Assembly (NCBI RefSeq): GCF_001578875.1
Contig: NZ_KQ969506.1
Span: 1,188,984 to 1,233,882 of the forward strand
From: Streptococcus sp. DD13
GTDB lineage: Bacteria > Bacillota > Bacilli > Lactobacillales > Streptococcaceae
Reading direction: 5' to 3'
Length of the DNA stretch: 44,899 nt
Shown: positions 26,467 through 36,384 of the stretch, in pieces
Layout: every line of letters starts with the position of its first letter
Position numbering within the stretch: the first letter of the stretch is position 1
The notes under the pieces: generated by a model
Database searches by the model: none
Seen by the model: the letters and a program-made list of their open reading frames with translations, nothing else
What the model was told of the DNA's origin: nothing
Translations under genes and position numbers: made by a program

Positions 26467-29400
26467 TTATTCAGAAATATAGGCAGTTTCTTCAGTTGTT
26501 ACATCTACTTCTCCATCTGTCAATGGGACTTCTTCGATGATTTCAACTTCGTTAATCGCCTGTGGCTCTAGATTGCGGTAACGAGCCATACCGGTACCGG
26601 CTGGGATAATCTTACCAATGATTACATTTTCCTTCAAACCAAGGAGGTTATCCCGTTTTCCACGGATAGCTGCATCTGTGAGGACACGAGTTGTTTCCTG
26701 GAAGGAAGCCGCTGATAAGAAACTATTGGTCTCAAGAGAAGCCTTCGTAATTCCCATCAGGATTGGACGAGCTGTCGCAGGAACGCCCCCTGAGATAACA
26801 GTTGCCGCATTGGCATCCGTAAAGTCGGTAATATCCATGAGAGTTCCCATGAGGAGGTCAGTATCTCCTGGATCCATGACACGCACCTTGCGAAGCATTT
26901 GGCGAACCATCACTTCGACGTGTTTGTCACCGATTTCTACCCCTTGACTCCGGTACACTTTTTGTACTTCAGAGAGTAGGTAAGTTTCTACCGATAAGAC
27001 ATCCCGAACTTCCAACAAGCGTTTTGGCTGGATAGAACCTTCTGTCAGGGCTTCTCCACGAGCTACTTGATCTCCAACGGCTACCTTCATTCGAGCTGTA
27101 AATGGTACCACGTATTCCCCATGGCCGGTCTTGCCTTCCACAAAGACTTTTTTAGTACGAGTAGCCGCGTCTTCGACAATTTCAGTGACTGTTCCTTTAA
27201 CTTCCGTGATGACCGCTTCCCCTTTCGGATTACGGGCTTCAAAGATTTCTTGGACACGAGGAAGACCTTGAGTGATATCGCTGTTTGAAGCTACCCCACC
27301 TGTGTGGAAGGTCCGCATGGTCAGCTGAGTACCAGGTTCACCGATGGATTGTGCCGCAATCGTTCCGACTGCTTCTCCAACTTCAACCGCATCTCCCGTC
27401 GCTAAGTTGATACCGTAACAGTGACGACAAACCCCATGACGAGTGTTACATGTAAAGACCGAACGAATCGTCACTTCCTCTACACCAGCTTGGACGATTT
27501 CACGTGCCAAGTCTTCAGAGATCAACGTATCTGGACCAACAATCACGGCACCTGTTTCAGGATGTTTGACTGTCTTCTTCGTATAACGACCAACTAAGCG
27601 CTCTTCCAGAGGTTCAATCATTTCTTTCCCATCTGTAATCGAACGGATGTTTAGACCACGATCCGTACCACAGTCGTCCTCACGGATGATAACATCTTGC
27701 GCCACATCCACCAGACGACGGGTCAAGTAACCTGAGTCGGCGGTCTTCAGGGCGGTATCGGTCATCCCTTTACGGGCACCGTGAGTAGAGAAGAACATCT
27801 CCAGAACAGAGAGACCTTCACGGAAGTTAGATAGGATTGGCAACTCCATGATCCGACCATTCGGAGCAGACATGAGCCCCCGCATTCCGGCCAGCTGGGA
27901 GAAGTTGGAAATATTTCCCCGGGCTCCAGAGTCCATCATCATAACGATTGGGTTCTTAGGATCTTGAGACTCGGTCAAGCGTTTTTCAAGTTTTTCCTTA
28001 GCAGAGCGCCATTCATCTGTCACAGCATTGTAGCGTTCGTCATCCGTAATCATCCCGCGACGGAATTGTTTTTGAATTTGTTCCACGCGTTTGTGGGATT
28101 CTTCGATGATTTCAGCCTTATTCTCAATCACTGGAATATCCGCAATCCCTACGGTGAGTCCAGCCAGAGTTGAGTGATAGTAGCCCAAATCTTTTAAACG
28201 GTCCAGCAGGGCAGATGTTTCTGTCGTACGGAAGCGTTTGAAGATTTCTGCAATGATATTTCCAAGGTTTTTCTTCTTGAAAGGCTGATTCAAGGACAAT
28301 CCAGAGATGGCTTGGTGAATATCTTGTCCTGGCTCCAAGAAATACTGATCTGGAGTTGACTGGGTTAGGTTTTCATTGGTTGGTTCTTGCAGATAAGGCA
28401 ACTCGGCTGGCATGATGCCATTGAACAAGATTTTTCCGACAGTCGTCATCAAAATCTTATGTTGTTGCTCTTCTGTCCAAGGTTTGTTGAGACTATCTGT
28501 CGCAATCCCCACACGGCTGTGCAAGTGGACATATCCGTTGCGGTAAGCCATAACAGCTTCATCCGCATCCTTGAAGACCATTCCTTCTCCCTCACGTCCG
28601 GCCTCTTCCATGGTGAGGTAATAGTTCCCCAAAACCATGTCCTGTGATGGAGTAACGACTGGTTTTCCATCTTTCGGGTTCAAAATGTGCTCAGCAGCCA
28701 ACATCAAGATGCGGGCTTCTGCTTGGGCTTCTTCTGAAAGCGGCACGTGGATGGCCATTTGGTCCCCATCAAAGTCGGCATTATAGGCTTCACAGACCAG
28801 AGGATGCAAACGAAGGGCCTTCCCATCGATCAAAACAGGCTCGAAGGCTTGAATACCAAGACGGTGAAGGGTCGGTGCCCGGTTTAGTAGAACAGGGTGT
28901 TCTTTAATAACTTCTTCCAAGATGTCCCAAATCCGCTCATCTCCTCTGTCAACAAGGCGTTTCGCCGCCTTGACATTTTGGGCGATGTCTTTTGCGACGA
29001 TTTCTCGCATGACAAACGGTTTGAAGAGCTCAATTGCCATTTCACGTGGGACTCCACATTGGTACATCTTGAGTGTTGGACCAACGGCGATAACAGACCG
29101 TCCTGAGAAGTCAACCCGTTTCCCTAGCAAGTTTTGACGGAAACGTCCTTGTTTCCCTTTCAACATGTGACTAAGGGATTTGAGCGGACGGCCACCAGGT
29201 CCAGTGATCGGACGACCCCGACGGCCATTGTCAATCAGCGCATCGACCGCTTCTTGCAACATCCGCTTTTCATTTTGCACGATAATCCCGGGAGCATTCA
29301 GTTCCAAGAGACGGGCCAAGCGATTGTTCCGGTTGATAACCCGACGGTAGAGATCGTTGAGGTCAGAAGCGGCAAAGCGTCCACCATCCAACTGCACCAT

Positions 29401-30123
29401 CGGACGCAAATCTGGTGGAATAACAGGCAGGATGTTCAGAATCATCCACTCTGGCTTATTGCCAGACTTGTAGAAGGCATCCAGCACATCCAAACGACGA
29501 ACTGCCTTCACCCTTTTTTGTCCAGTAGCTGATTTTAATTCTTCCTTGAGAGCTGCAATTTCTGTTGGTAGGTCAACTTGTTTCAAGAGATCTTGAATCG
29601 CTTCTGCTCCCATTTTTGCGACAAAAGAGCCTGCGCCGAACTCCCGAAGACGTTCACGATACTCCCGCTCCGTCATAATGGACTTGTGTTCTAACGGCGT
29701 ATCTTTTGGATCAATAACGACATAAGCCGCAAAGTAGATGACTTCTTCCAGGGCACGTGGACTCATATCCAAGGTCAATCCCATGCGAGATGGAATTCCT
29801 TTGAAATACCAGATATGTGAGATCGGTGCTTTCAACTCAATGTGCCCCATGCGTTCACGACGAACTTTGGCACGAGTCACTTCTACGCCACAGCGGTCAC
29901 AAACGATTCCTTTATAACGGATTCGCTTGTATTTTCCGCAGGCACATTCCCAGTCTTTGGTTGGACCGAAGATGACTTCATCAAAGAGGCCATCTCGCTC
30001 TGGTTTTAAGGTCCGGTAGTTGATTGTTTCAGGTTTTTTAACTTCTCCGTAGGACCATGAACGGACTTTATTGGGTGAAGCTAGCGTGATTTGCATACTT
30101 TTAAATCGATTTACGTCAACCAC
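26467..30123 (-). CDS. rpoC: RNA polymerase subunit beta'
   Basis: This is the 1218-residue catalytic subunit of RNA polymerase. It contains the N-terminal zinc finger ([11 protein letters not shown] then CDRCG), the metal-binding catalytic loop [10 protein letters not shown], the trigger-loop region [10 protein letters not shown] and the second zinc-binding cluster [13 protein letters not shown]. The start is GTG at 30123 ([16 protein letters not shown] follows). It is cotranscribed with rpoB, with an 87-base gap holding a small TAGGC/GCCTA hairpin. The variable acidic C-terminal tail is short. Confidence 0.98.
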   Translation of the reverse strand: MVDVNRFKSMQITLASPNKVRSWSYGEVKKPETINYRTLKPERDGLFDEVIFGPTKDWECACGKYKRIRYKGIVCDRCGVEVTRAKVRRERMGHIELKAPISHIWYFKGIPSRMGLTLDMSPRALEEVIYFAAYVVIDPKDTPLEHKSIMTEREYRERLREFGAGSFVAKMGAEAIQDLLKQVDLPTEIAALKEELKSATGQKRVKAVRRLDVLDAFYKSGNKPEWMILNILPVIPPDLRPMVQLDGGRFAASDLNDLYRRVINRNNRLARLLELNAPGIIVQNEKRMLQEAVDALIDNGRRGRPITGPGGRPLKSLSHMLKGKQGRFRQNLLGKRVDFSGRSVIAVGPTLKMYQCGVPREMAIELFKPFVMREIVAKDIAQNVKAAKRLVDRGDERIWDILEEVIKEHPVLLNRAPTLHRLGIQAFEPVLIDGKALRLHPLVCEAYNADFDGDQMAIHVPLSEEAQAEARILMLAAEHILNPKDGKPVVTPSQDMVLGNYYLTMEEAGREGEGMVFKDADEAVMAYRNGYVHLHSRVGIATDSLNKPWTEEQQHKILMTTVGKILFNGIMPAELPYLQEPTNENLTQSTPDQYFLEPGQDIHQAISGLSLNQPFKKKNLGNIIAEIFKRFRTTETSALLDRLKDLGYYHSTLAGLTVGIADIPVIENKAEIIEESHKRVEQIQKQFRRGMITDDERYNAVTDEWRSAKEKLEKRLTESQDPKNPIVMMMDSGARGNISNFSQLAGMRGLMSAPNGRIMELPILSNFREGLSVLEMFFSTHGARKGMTDTALKTADSGYLTRRLVDVAQDVIIREDDCGTDRGLNIRSITDGKEMIEPLEERLVGRYTKKTVKHPETGAVIVGPDTLISEDLAREIVQAGVEEVTIRSVFTCNTRHGVCRHCYGINLATGDAVEVGEAVGTIAAQSIGEPGTQLTMRTFHTGGVASNSDITQGLPRVQEIFEARNPKGEAVITEVKGTVTEIVEDAATRTKKVFVEGKTGHGEYVVPFTARMKVAVGDQVARGEALTEGSIQPKRLLEVRDVLSVETYLLSEVQKVYRSQGVEIGDKHVEVMVRQMLRKVRVMDPGDTDLLMGTLMDITDFTDANAATVISGGVPATARPILMGITKASLETNSFLSAASFQETTRVLTDAAIRGKRDNLLGLKENVIIGKIIPAGTGMARYRNLEPQAINEVEIIEEVPLTDGEVDVTTEETAYISE

Positions 30124-30210
30124 TTTTATTCCCTTTCTTTCTTTTTCTTGTGGGCTTTCCCACCTATCAGTTGTTTTTCTTTATTAGGCTTCCTTCTGTG
30201 CCTAAAAGGG

Positions 30211-33200
30211 TTATTCTTCGGACCGAGCAAAGGCTGCGGCTGCATCTGCTGCCGCTTTTGCACGAGCTTTTTCGAGATCATCTACGTGGATAATATCGTC
30301 ATCATCGCCTTCGTCTAAGTCACGAAGCTCTACTTCATGATCATCTTCGTCCAGAACACGCATATCCAAACCAAGCGACTGTAGTTCCTTCACGAGGACA
30401 CGGAAGGATTCTGGCACCCCTGGTTTTGGAATTGGTTTTCCTTTAGTAATCGCTTCATAAGCCTTCAATCGACCATTCACATCATCTGACTTGTAGGTCA
30501 AGATTTCTTGAAGGACGTTTGAGGCACCATAGGCCTCAAGGGCCCACACTTCCATTTCCCCGAACCGTTGTCCACCAAACTGTGCTTTTCCTCCAAGCGG
30601 TTGTTGGGTGACGAGTGAGTACGGTCCGACAGAACGTGCGTGAAGCTTGTCATCGACCATGTGGTGAAGCTTGATCATGTACATGACCCCAACTGACACA
30701 CGGTTGTCAAATGGCTCTCCGGTCCGACCATCATAAAGAACAGTCTTGGCATCAGAGTCCATCCCTGCTTCGCGAACGGTATCCCAAAGATCTTCTGATG
30801 TCGCTCCATCAAAGACTGGTGTTGCGATGTGGATTCCCAAGTTACGTGCTGCCATACCAAGGTGAAGTTCCATAACCTGACCGATGTTCATCCGAGATGG
30901 TACCCCAAGAGGGTTCAACATGATATCAACAGGTGTACCGTCTGGCAAGTAAGGCATATCTTCCACAGGAACAATGCGAGAGACAACCCCTTTGTTTCCG
31001 TGACGACCAGCCATCTTATCTCCGACTTTGATCTTCCGCTTTTGAGCGATGTAGACCCGAACCAGCATATTAACACCCGATTGGAGCTCATCTCCATTGG
31101 CACGAGTAAAGATCTTCACGTCACGAACAACTCCGTCACCACCGTGAGGGACACGAAGTGAAGTATCGCGAACTTCACGAGACTTGTCTCCAAAGATGGC
31201 ATGAAGCAGGCGTTCTTCGGCTGATAAGTCTTTTTCGCCTTTTGGCGTCACTTTTCCGACCAGGATATCGCCTTCTTTTACTTCCGCACCGATTCGGATA
31301 ATTCCCATCTCATCTAGGTTTCGAAGAGCATCTTCCCCAACATTTGGAATTTCGCGGGTGATTTCTTCAGGGCCTAACTTGGTATCACGAGTTTCAGATT
31401 CAAACTCTTCTAGGTGAACAGATGTATAGACATCATCTTTGACGAGGCGTTCGCTCATGATAACGGCATCCTCAAAGTTGTACCCTTCCCAGGTCATATA
31501 CGCGACGACAGGGTTTTGTCCGAGGGCCATTTCACCATTTTCCATAGATGGGCCGTCCGCGATGAAGTCGCCTTTTTCAACGATATCGCCTGCTTTTACC
31601 AAGGTCCGTTGGTTGTAAGCAGTCCCTGAGTTGGAACGACGGAATTTTTGGATATGATACACATCCAATGAACCATCTTCACGGCGCACTTCTACCTTGT
31701 CCGCATCTGCGTATGTGACACGTCCATCATGTTGAGCAATCACCGCGGCACCTGAATCGTGAGCCGCTTGGTATTCCATACCAGTCCCGACAAACGGCGC
31801 TTTGGGATCAATCAAAGGCACGGCCTGACGTTGCATGTTGGCACCCATGAGGGCACGGTTGGAGTCATCGTTTTCCAAGAATGGAATACATGCGGTCGCA
31901 ACAGCAACTACCTGCTTCGGTGACACGTCCATGTAATCCGCTGAATCTGCAGCGTATTCTTGGTTGTTTCCGCGATGACGACCCATCACGATATCATTTA
32001 CAAAACGACCTTCTTCATCCACTGGTGAGTCGGACTGCGCTACAATAAACTCATCTTCTTCATCCGCTGTTAACCAGTGAATTTCATTCGTGACCACACC
32101 ATTCTTACGGTCAATCCAACGGTAAGGAGTTTGAATAAAGCCATATTTATTCAGATGTCCGTATGAAGCTAAGTTATTGATCAACCCGATATTTGGTCCT
32201 TCAGGCGTCTCAATCGGACACATCCGACCATAGTGAGTCGGGTGTACGTCACGGACTTCATAACCAGCCCGGTCACGAGTCAAACCACCTGGTCCTAAGG
32301 CTGACAAACGGCGTTTGTGAGACAACTCAGAAAGCGGGTTGTGTTGGTCCATGAACTGGGACAACTGGGATGAACCAAAGAATTCCTTGATCGCAGCGGT
32401 CACCGGACGAATGTTAATAATTTGTTGTGGTGTTAGCGCCTCATTGTCTTGGACAGACATCCGTTCGCGTAGGTTACGTTCCATCCGAGTCAAGCCGATT
32501 CGGACTTGATTGGCCAGCAATTCACCAACAGCACGAATCCGACGGTTTCCAAGGTGGTCAATATCATCGACACGTCCTAGTCCTTCTGCAAGGTTTAAGA
32601 AATAGCTCATTTCCGCCAGGATATCCGCTGGGGTCACTGTCCGGATGTTTTCAGTAGGATTTGCATTTCCCACGACTGTAACCACACGATCTGGATCAGT
32701 CGGAGCTACAATCTTGAACTTCTGCAATACTACTGGTTCTGTCAGCACAGCAGAATCATTTGGAATATATTCGAACAAGTTCAGGCGATCAAATTGTTCT
32801 CCGAGTGCTTCCATCGCCTCACGGCTCAAGACAGCACCTGCTTCAAAGACAATCTCCCCTGTCTCAGGATCTACAACGTGCTCCGCCAAGGTTTGTCCAA
32901 CCAAGCGTGTCTTTAAACTCAATTTTTTATTGATCTTGTAGCGACCAACTGGTGCTAAATCATAACGACGTGGGTCAAAGAAACGAGCGGTCAAAAGTGA
33001 ACGAGAACTGTCAGCGGTTTTTGGTTCACCTGGACGTAACCGTTCGTAAATTTCTTTCAGGGCTTCGTCTGTCCGAGAGTCCGCTGGATTCTTATGGATA
33101 TCTTTTTCAATCGTATTGCGAACAAGATCACTGTCTCCAAGGATATCGATGATCTCATCGTCGCTTGAAAAGCCTAATGCACGAACCAAGGTTGTGAATG

Positions 33201-33771
33201 GAATTTTCCGAGTCCGGTCGATACGCGTATAGGCAATGTCTTTTGAGTCTGTTTCCAACTCCAACCAAGCTCCACGATTTGGAATCACCGTTGAACCATA
33301 ACCTACCTTACCGTTTTTATCAACTTTGTCATTGAAGTAAACACCTGGAGAGCGAACCAACTGAGAAACGATAATCCGCTCGCCACCATTGATGATGAAG
33401 GTTCCCATTTCCGTCATGATCGGGAAATCTCCAAAAAAGACTTCTTGTGTCTTAATCTCACCGGTTTCCTTATTGATCAAGCGGAAGGTTACAAAGATAG
33501 GAGCAGAGTAGCTCGCATCATGAATCCGTGCTTCTTCTAAGCTATACTTCGGTTCCTTGATTTCATAACCAACAAACTCTAGCTCCATGGTATCTGTAAA
33601 GTTCGACACAGGAAGCACATCTTCAAAAACTTCCTTTAGACCATGGTCTAAGAATTCTTGAAATGAGTCCGTTTGAATCTCGATTAGATTTGGTAAGTCA
33701 AGAACTTCTTGAATTCTTGAAAAACTTCGACGTGTACGGTGTTTTCCGTACTGAACTTCATGTCCTGCCAA
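30211..33771 (-). CDS. rpoB: RNA polymerase subunit beta
   Basis: This is the beta subunit of RNA polymerase, 1186 residues. The rifampicin region ([20 protein letters not shown] then [10 protein letters not shown]) is wild type. I chose the TTG at 33771 (the protein then opens [16 protein letters not shown]) because AAGGAG lies eight bases upstream and other streptococcal RpoB proteins start here. A frame open further upstream to 33819 is a leader artefact. The C-terminal tail is alanine-rich and shorter than in pneumococcus. The promoter is about 340 bases upstream with a terminator-like stem in the leader. Confidence 0.98.
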   Translation of the reverse strand: MAGHEVQYGKHRTRRSFSRIQEVLDLPNLIEIQTDSFQEFLDHGLKEVFEDVLPVSNFTDTMELEFVGYEIKEPKYSLEEARIHDASYSAPIFVTFRLINKETGEIKTQEVFFGDFPIMTEMGTFIINGGERIIVSQLVRSPGVYFNDKVDKNGKVGYGSTVIPNRGAWLELETDSKDIAYTRIDRTRKIPFTTLVRALGFSSDDEIIDILGDSDLVRNTIEKDIHKNPADSRTDEALKEIYERLRPGEPKTADSSRSLLTARFFDPRRYDLAPVGRYKINKKLSLKTRLVGQTLAEHVVDPETGEIVFEAGAVLSREAMEALGEQFDRLNLFEYIPNDSAVLTEPVVLQKFKIVAPTDPDRVVTVVGNANPTENIRTVTPADILAEMSYFLNLAEGLGRVDDIDHLGNRRIRAVGELLANQVRIGLTRMERNLRERMSVQDNEALTPQQIINIRPVTAAIKEFFGSSQLSQFMDQHNPLSELSHKRRLSALGPGGLTRDRAGYEVRDVHPTHYGRMCPIETPEGPNIGLINNLASYGHLNKYGFIQTPYRWIDRKNGVVTNEIHWLTADEEDEFIVAQSDSPVDEEGRFVNDIVMGRHRGNNQEYAADSADYMDVSPKQVVAVATACIPFLENDDSNRALMGANMQRQAVPLIDPKAPFVGTGMEYQAAHDSGAAVIAQHDGRVTYADADKVEVRREDGSLDVYHIQKFRRSNSGTAYNQRTLVKAGDIVEKGDFIADGPSMENGEMALGQNPVVAYMTWEGYNFEDAVIMSERLVKDDVYTSVHLEEFESETRDTKLGPEEITREIPNVGEDALRNLDEMGIIRIGAEVKEGDILVGKVTPKGEKDLSAEERLLHAIFGDKSREVRDTSLRVPHGGDGVVRDVKIFTRANGDELQSGVNMLVRVYIAQKRKIKVGDKMAGRHGNKGVVSRIVPVEDMPYLPDGTPVDIMLNPLGVPSRMNIGQVMELHLGMAARNLGIHIATPVFDGATSEDLWDTVREAGMDSDAKTVLYDGRTGEPFDNRVSVGVMYMIKLHHMVDDKLHARSVGPYSLVTQQPLGGKAQFGGQRFGEMEVWALEAYGASNVLQEILTYKSDDVNGRLKAYEAITKGKPIPKPGVPESFRVLVKELQSLGLDMRVLDEDDHEVELRDLDEGDDDDIIHVDDLEKARAKAAADAAAAFARSEE

Positions 33772-34007
33772 GATAGTAACTCCTTTATAAAAGATCGGAG
33801 AGCGTCTTTTCAAAACCATTCCCCTCCAAGCTGAGCCTGAAACTTAGGCGATTTTGAATCATCCGCTCCAATGCAATATGCTTCGACCACGAGACATCGC
33901 TCGTTTTCTAACTCTTTGCCAGATGCAAAGGAATTTGCCCGATTTGACTGAATTTTTAGAATCTTTAAGAATAGGTAACAATTCTCTAGCTTTTCTAAAA
34001 TAAAGCA

Positions 34008-34054
34008 CAAAAAGAGCAGCTAAATCTTTCTTCGAAAAGCTTGATTTAACTGCT
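34008..34054 (-). terminator. Terminator-like stem in the rpoB leader
   Basis: On the minus strand AGCAGTTAAATC and GATTTAGCTGCT pair over 12 positions with one mismatch and are followed by CTTTTTG. It lies between the rpoB promoter and rpoB, so both tadA read-through and rpoB transcripts must pass it. It may work as an attenuator. Confidence 0.7.
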
Positions 34055-34109
34055 GTTTCGCCTACTTGGACAATATTTCAAGTGAGCAAGACGACAAATA
34101 ATTTAATAA

Positions 34110-34138
34110 ATTATACCATGAATTTCAAAAAATAACAA
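34110..34138 (-). promoter_or_regulatory. Promoter of rpoBC
   Basis: On the minus strand TTGTTA (34133-34138) is followed after 17 bases by a perfect TATAAT (34110-34115). Confidence 0.8.
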
Positions 34139-34162
34139 GCCTTTTTTAAATAGGAAATCCTT

Positions 34163-34672
34163 TTACGAGTCTTGCTGCAGGAGGTCTGTCTGCCTGCTGT
34201 TCTTTTTCTTCTCACGTCCTTGTCTAAAGAAGTCTTGCATGATGGCTGCACAATCTTGTGCCAAAACCCCTGTTTCTAGAGTCACACGGTGGTTGAGCCG
34301 GGAATCTGTCAGGATGTTGTACAAACTACCTGCTCCACCAAACTTTTGGTTGTTGGCTCCATAAATGACCTGAGGAATACGGGCGAGGCCGATCGCTCCA
34401 GAGCACATCACACAAGGCTCAATCGTGACGAATAAGGTACAGTCCAGCAGGCGCCAGTTTTTCAAGGTGCGATTGGCTTCTTGGATAGCCATGATTTCAG
34501 CATGTAGAATGGCTTGTTGCTGCTCCTCACGCGCATTGTGCCCCCGACCGATAATGACCCCATCTTTTACGATAACACAGCCGATCGGAATTTCGTCTTT
34601 GTCTAGTGATTTCTTCGCTTCTTTCAAGGCTTCTGCCATGAAAAATTCTTTTTCTTCTTGTGAGTATTCCAT
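34163..34672 (-). CDS. tadA: tRNA-specific adenosine deaminase
   Basis: TadA converts adenosine 34 of tRNA-Arg(ACG) to inosine. The 169-residue protein has the zinc deaminase signature HAEIMA and PCVMC with GAIGLARIPQVIYGA between the two halves. The start MEYSQEEKEFFMAEAL at 34672 matches the family. The longer open frame to 34750 has no ribosome site. There is no Shine-Dalgarno sequence before 34672 and an extended -10 box ends six bases upstream, so the mRNA may be leaderless. Confidence 0.93.
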   Translation of the reverse strand: MEYSQEEKEFFMAEALKEAKKSLDKDEIPIGCVIVKDGVIIGRGHNAREEQQQAILHAEIMAIQEANRTLKNWRLLDCTLFVTIEPCVMCSGAIGLARIPQVIYGANNQKFGGAGSLYNILTDSRLNHRVTLETGVLAQDCAAIMQDFFRQGREKKKNSRQTDLLQQDS

Positions 34673-34678
34673 AGAGTT

Positions 34679-34687
34679 ATTGTACCA
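34679..34687 (-). promoter_or_regulatory. Extended -10 promoter directly before tadA
   Basis: TGGTACAAT on the minus strand is an extended -10 box whose end is six bases before the tadA ATG, so transcription should start at or next to the start codon. Confidence 0.6.
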
Positions 34688-34732
34688 CAAACAGATAAAA
34701 AGAAAATCGAGCACCTCGCTTCGGGCGATACA

Positions 34733-34763
34733 AAAAAGACTGAGACACATGCCTCAGTCTTCA
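34733..34763 (-). terminator. Hairpin terminator between copy E and tadA
   Basis: AAGACTGAG and CTCAGTCTT form a perfect 9-bp stem. On the minus strand it is followed by TTTTTTG. It would stop transcripts coming through copy E from the nitroreductase gene. Bases 34770-34975 beyond it contain no gene I can support. Confidence 0.75.
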
Positions 34764-34980
34764 TTTTAGGGAGATGATGAAAAATTTGTTTCCTAACTTA
34801 TTAGGATGTTACTAGTATAGCGTCCGTTACTTAAACGAATCTTAAAGATTGTCCAGGCCGTCACTTGTGTTCTTCCACCAATCATCGGGCAATCGGAACA
34901 ACGGCTACAATTGTGGATGGACCAAACGACCATTCCAAGGGCCAAGGGAGGGTCACTTTTGACCGTTCAACACTATTCAA

Positions 34981-35156
34981 AGAGAGTGGGAGAGCAATCG
35001 GTCATTCGCTAGAAGTCGATTTCGTCGTCCCATCTCCGCACAGTTGAGTCGAGCTGTAAAAGCGGATGAAATTGGCCTAGTAGAGCCCCCTCAACCACTG
35101 CGTCTTGCTTGACCATCCAAAAATAATTAAGAGGCTAGGACTTTTGTCCCAGCCTC
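34981..35156 (+). repeat. 180-bp structured repeat, copy E
   Basis: Orientation as copy A, 14 bases after the nitroreductase stop at 35170, with the end hairpin GAGGCTAGGAC-TTTT-GTCCCAGCCTC nearest that gene. It has more changes than the others in its first stem (GTGGGAGAGCAATCGG). Confidence 0.9.
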
Positions 35157-35169
35157 GTGTCTTAATCGC

Positions 35170-35769
35170 TTATTCTCCAAAAACCTTGAAGCGGTTTTCT
35201 GTTTGCACTTCTTTGTCACTAGCTGGCGCCTGGATAGAACCAAATGGGGCTTGGGCACGGAGTTTCCAGTTTGCAGGGATATCGTATTTTTCAGCCACTT
35301 GTGCATCCACCAATGGGTTGTAGTGTTGCACGTTCATACCGACATTCTTAGACGCCAAGGCCATCCAAACGGAGTAAAGCGCAATCCCGTGGGCTTGTTC
35401 AGACCAGATTGGGAAGTTTTCCGCATAGAGAGGGAAGTTTTCTTGCAAGCCTTTGACCACGTCTTGGTCTTCAAAGAAAAGGATGGTTCCTTTTCCGGCT
35501 GCAAAGCTAGCCAATTTTTGTTTGGTGCCTTCAAAAGCTTCAGCTGGTGTTACTTTTTCTAATTCAGAAGCAGCGATTTCATTCCAGAAAGCATCTGACT
35601 CTTCGCCAAAGAGGACGACGATGCGAGATGTTTGGGAGTTGAAGGCTGATGGGGCTTGAAGCACAGCTTCTTCAATCAGTTCAACCAATTCTTGGTTTGA
35701 CAGAGCGACATCTTTGCCCAAGGCATAGATAGAGCGACGTTCTTTTTGCAATTCAGTAAATGTTGACAT
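35170..35769 (-). CDS. Nitroreductase family protein
   Basis: This 199-residue FMN-dependent oxidoreductase belongs to the small nitroreductase group that includes fatty-acid-sensing or nitro-compound-reducing proteins of lactic acid bacteria. The N-terminal ERRSIYALGK contacts the phosphate of FMN, and VLQAPSAFNSQTSRIVVL and HGIALYSVWMALASKNVGMN are family signatures. It starts at 35769 behind GAGG. The promoter carries a 21-bp dyad over the start region, so it is probably repressed and induced by a redox or electrophile-sensing regulator. The physiological substrate is unknown. Confidence 0.88.
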   Translation of the reverse strand: MSTFTELQKERRSIYALGKDVALSNQELVELIEEAVLQAPSAFNSQTSRIVVLFGEESDAFWNEIAASELEKVTPAEAFEGTKQKLASFAAGKGTILFFEDQDVVKGLQENFPLYAENFPIWSEQAHGIALYSVWMALASKNVGMNVQHYNPLVDAQVAEKYDIPANWKLRAQAPFGSIQAPASDKEVQTENRFKVFGE

Positions 35770-35799
35770 AGGATTACCTCTTGTGATTCATTTTGTTTT

Positions 35800-35820
35800 T
35801 TGTAATAACCTTAGTTACAA
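35800..35820. promoter_or_regulatory. Dyad operator at the nitroreductase promoter
   Basis: TTGTAA and TTACAA arms are separated by nine bases (ATAACC TTA on the plus strand), with further inner symmetry. It lies just downstream of the -10 box, a position expected for a repressor of MarR or HxlR type. The regulator is not in this window. Confidence 0.6.
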
Positions 35821-35825
35821 TTACA

Positions 35826-35854
35826 TTCTACGCTAACTTCCTCCCAAAAGCAAG
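35826..35854 (-). promoter_or_regulatory. Promoter of the nitroreductase gene
   Basis: On the minus strand TTGCTT (35849-35854) and TAGAAT (35826-35831) are 17 bases apart. Confidence 0.65.
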
Positions 35855-35873
35855 AATTTTGCTCAATTATTTT

Positions 35874-35995
35874 TAATTAGTGATAATTGGATTGTTTTTG
35901 AGATGACAGCTAACCAAAAGAACAGCCAAAGCTAGAGTTGTGAGGCCTGCTATCAGGACGAAGCAAGGGCAGTCGCAAAGACAATCTTCAGTTTA
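35874..35995 (-). pseudogene. Remnant of a transporter C-terminus
   Basis: The minus strand reads LKIVFATALA, shifts frame by one, and continues FVLIAGLTTLALAVLLVSCH then LKNNPIITN and stop. This looks like the last membrane helix of an MFS-type transporter. It abuts the broken monooxygenase-like gene. The assignment rests only on hydrophobicity and one helix. Confidence 0.35.
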
Positions 35996-36325
35996 GATAG
36001 GTCAACTGCCCCTTTGAGACCAAAAGATCCAATTTTAGAGACAGCAGGTCTTTTGCGATGACCAAGTCTTTGGTTTCTTTTATATAAGTTGTAAAATAGG
36101 GCCTTTGCCGATGGCTTTCATAGGCAGCGTCATCTTGGTAGAGCTCGATAAAGAACCACTGGTCCTTTTGCCCTGCCAGCTGGCCGGCAAAAAAGCAAAC
36201 TGAGCACCATTGGGATTCGTTTGCGGATTCTCACGCCACTCTCGCAGAACTTTAAATTTTGCCTCGGAGTTGCTGTCGATATTTTGAGGATGACCCCCTT
36301 TTGTTTCGACGACATAGCATTTCAC
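35988..36325 (-). pseudogene. Antibiotic-biosynthesis-monooxygenase (ABM)-like protein, frameshifted
   Basis: From about 36325 the frame reads KCYVVETKGGHPQNIDSNSE, then AKFKVLREWRENPQTNPNGA and QFAF. It goes out of frame at an A run of six (36189-36194 on the plus strand). One extra base gives FAGQLAGQKDQWFFIELYQD, DAAYESHRQRPYF and a helical end, closing with TGA at 35988 after about 112 residues. The length and the WFFIELYQDDAAYESHRQ block fit small ABM-fold enzymes. The start is unclear because it overlaps the adhC terminator. It may be a true pseudogene or another homopolymer error. Confidence 0.6.
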
Positions 36326-36331
36326 AGAAGA

Positions 36332-36376
36332 AAAAAGCAAGAAAATCCGCAGATTGCTGGATTTTCTTGCTTTTTA
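36332..36376 (-). terminator. Terminator of nmlR-adhC
   Basis: On the minus strand AAGCAAGAAAATCC and GGATTTTCTTGCTT form a perfect 14-bp stem followed by TTTTTTC. It starts about eight bases after the adhC stop. Confidence 0.93.
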
Positions 36377-36384
36377 AGATGTGA

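Noticed and set aside
33810-34010. A 66-codon frame in the rpoB leader
   Set aside because: It overlaps the terminator-like stem, has no ribosome site and resembles no known protein; it is most likely chance.
34770-34975. A short open frame between copy E and tadA ending TIFKIRLSNGRYTSN
   Set aside because: It is under 60 codons, with no start signal and no recognised family; reported only as empty intergenic sequence.
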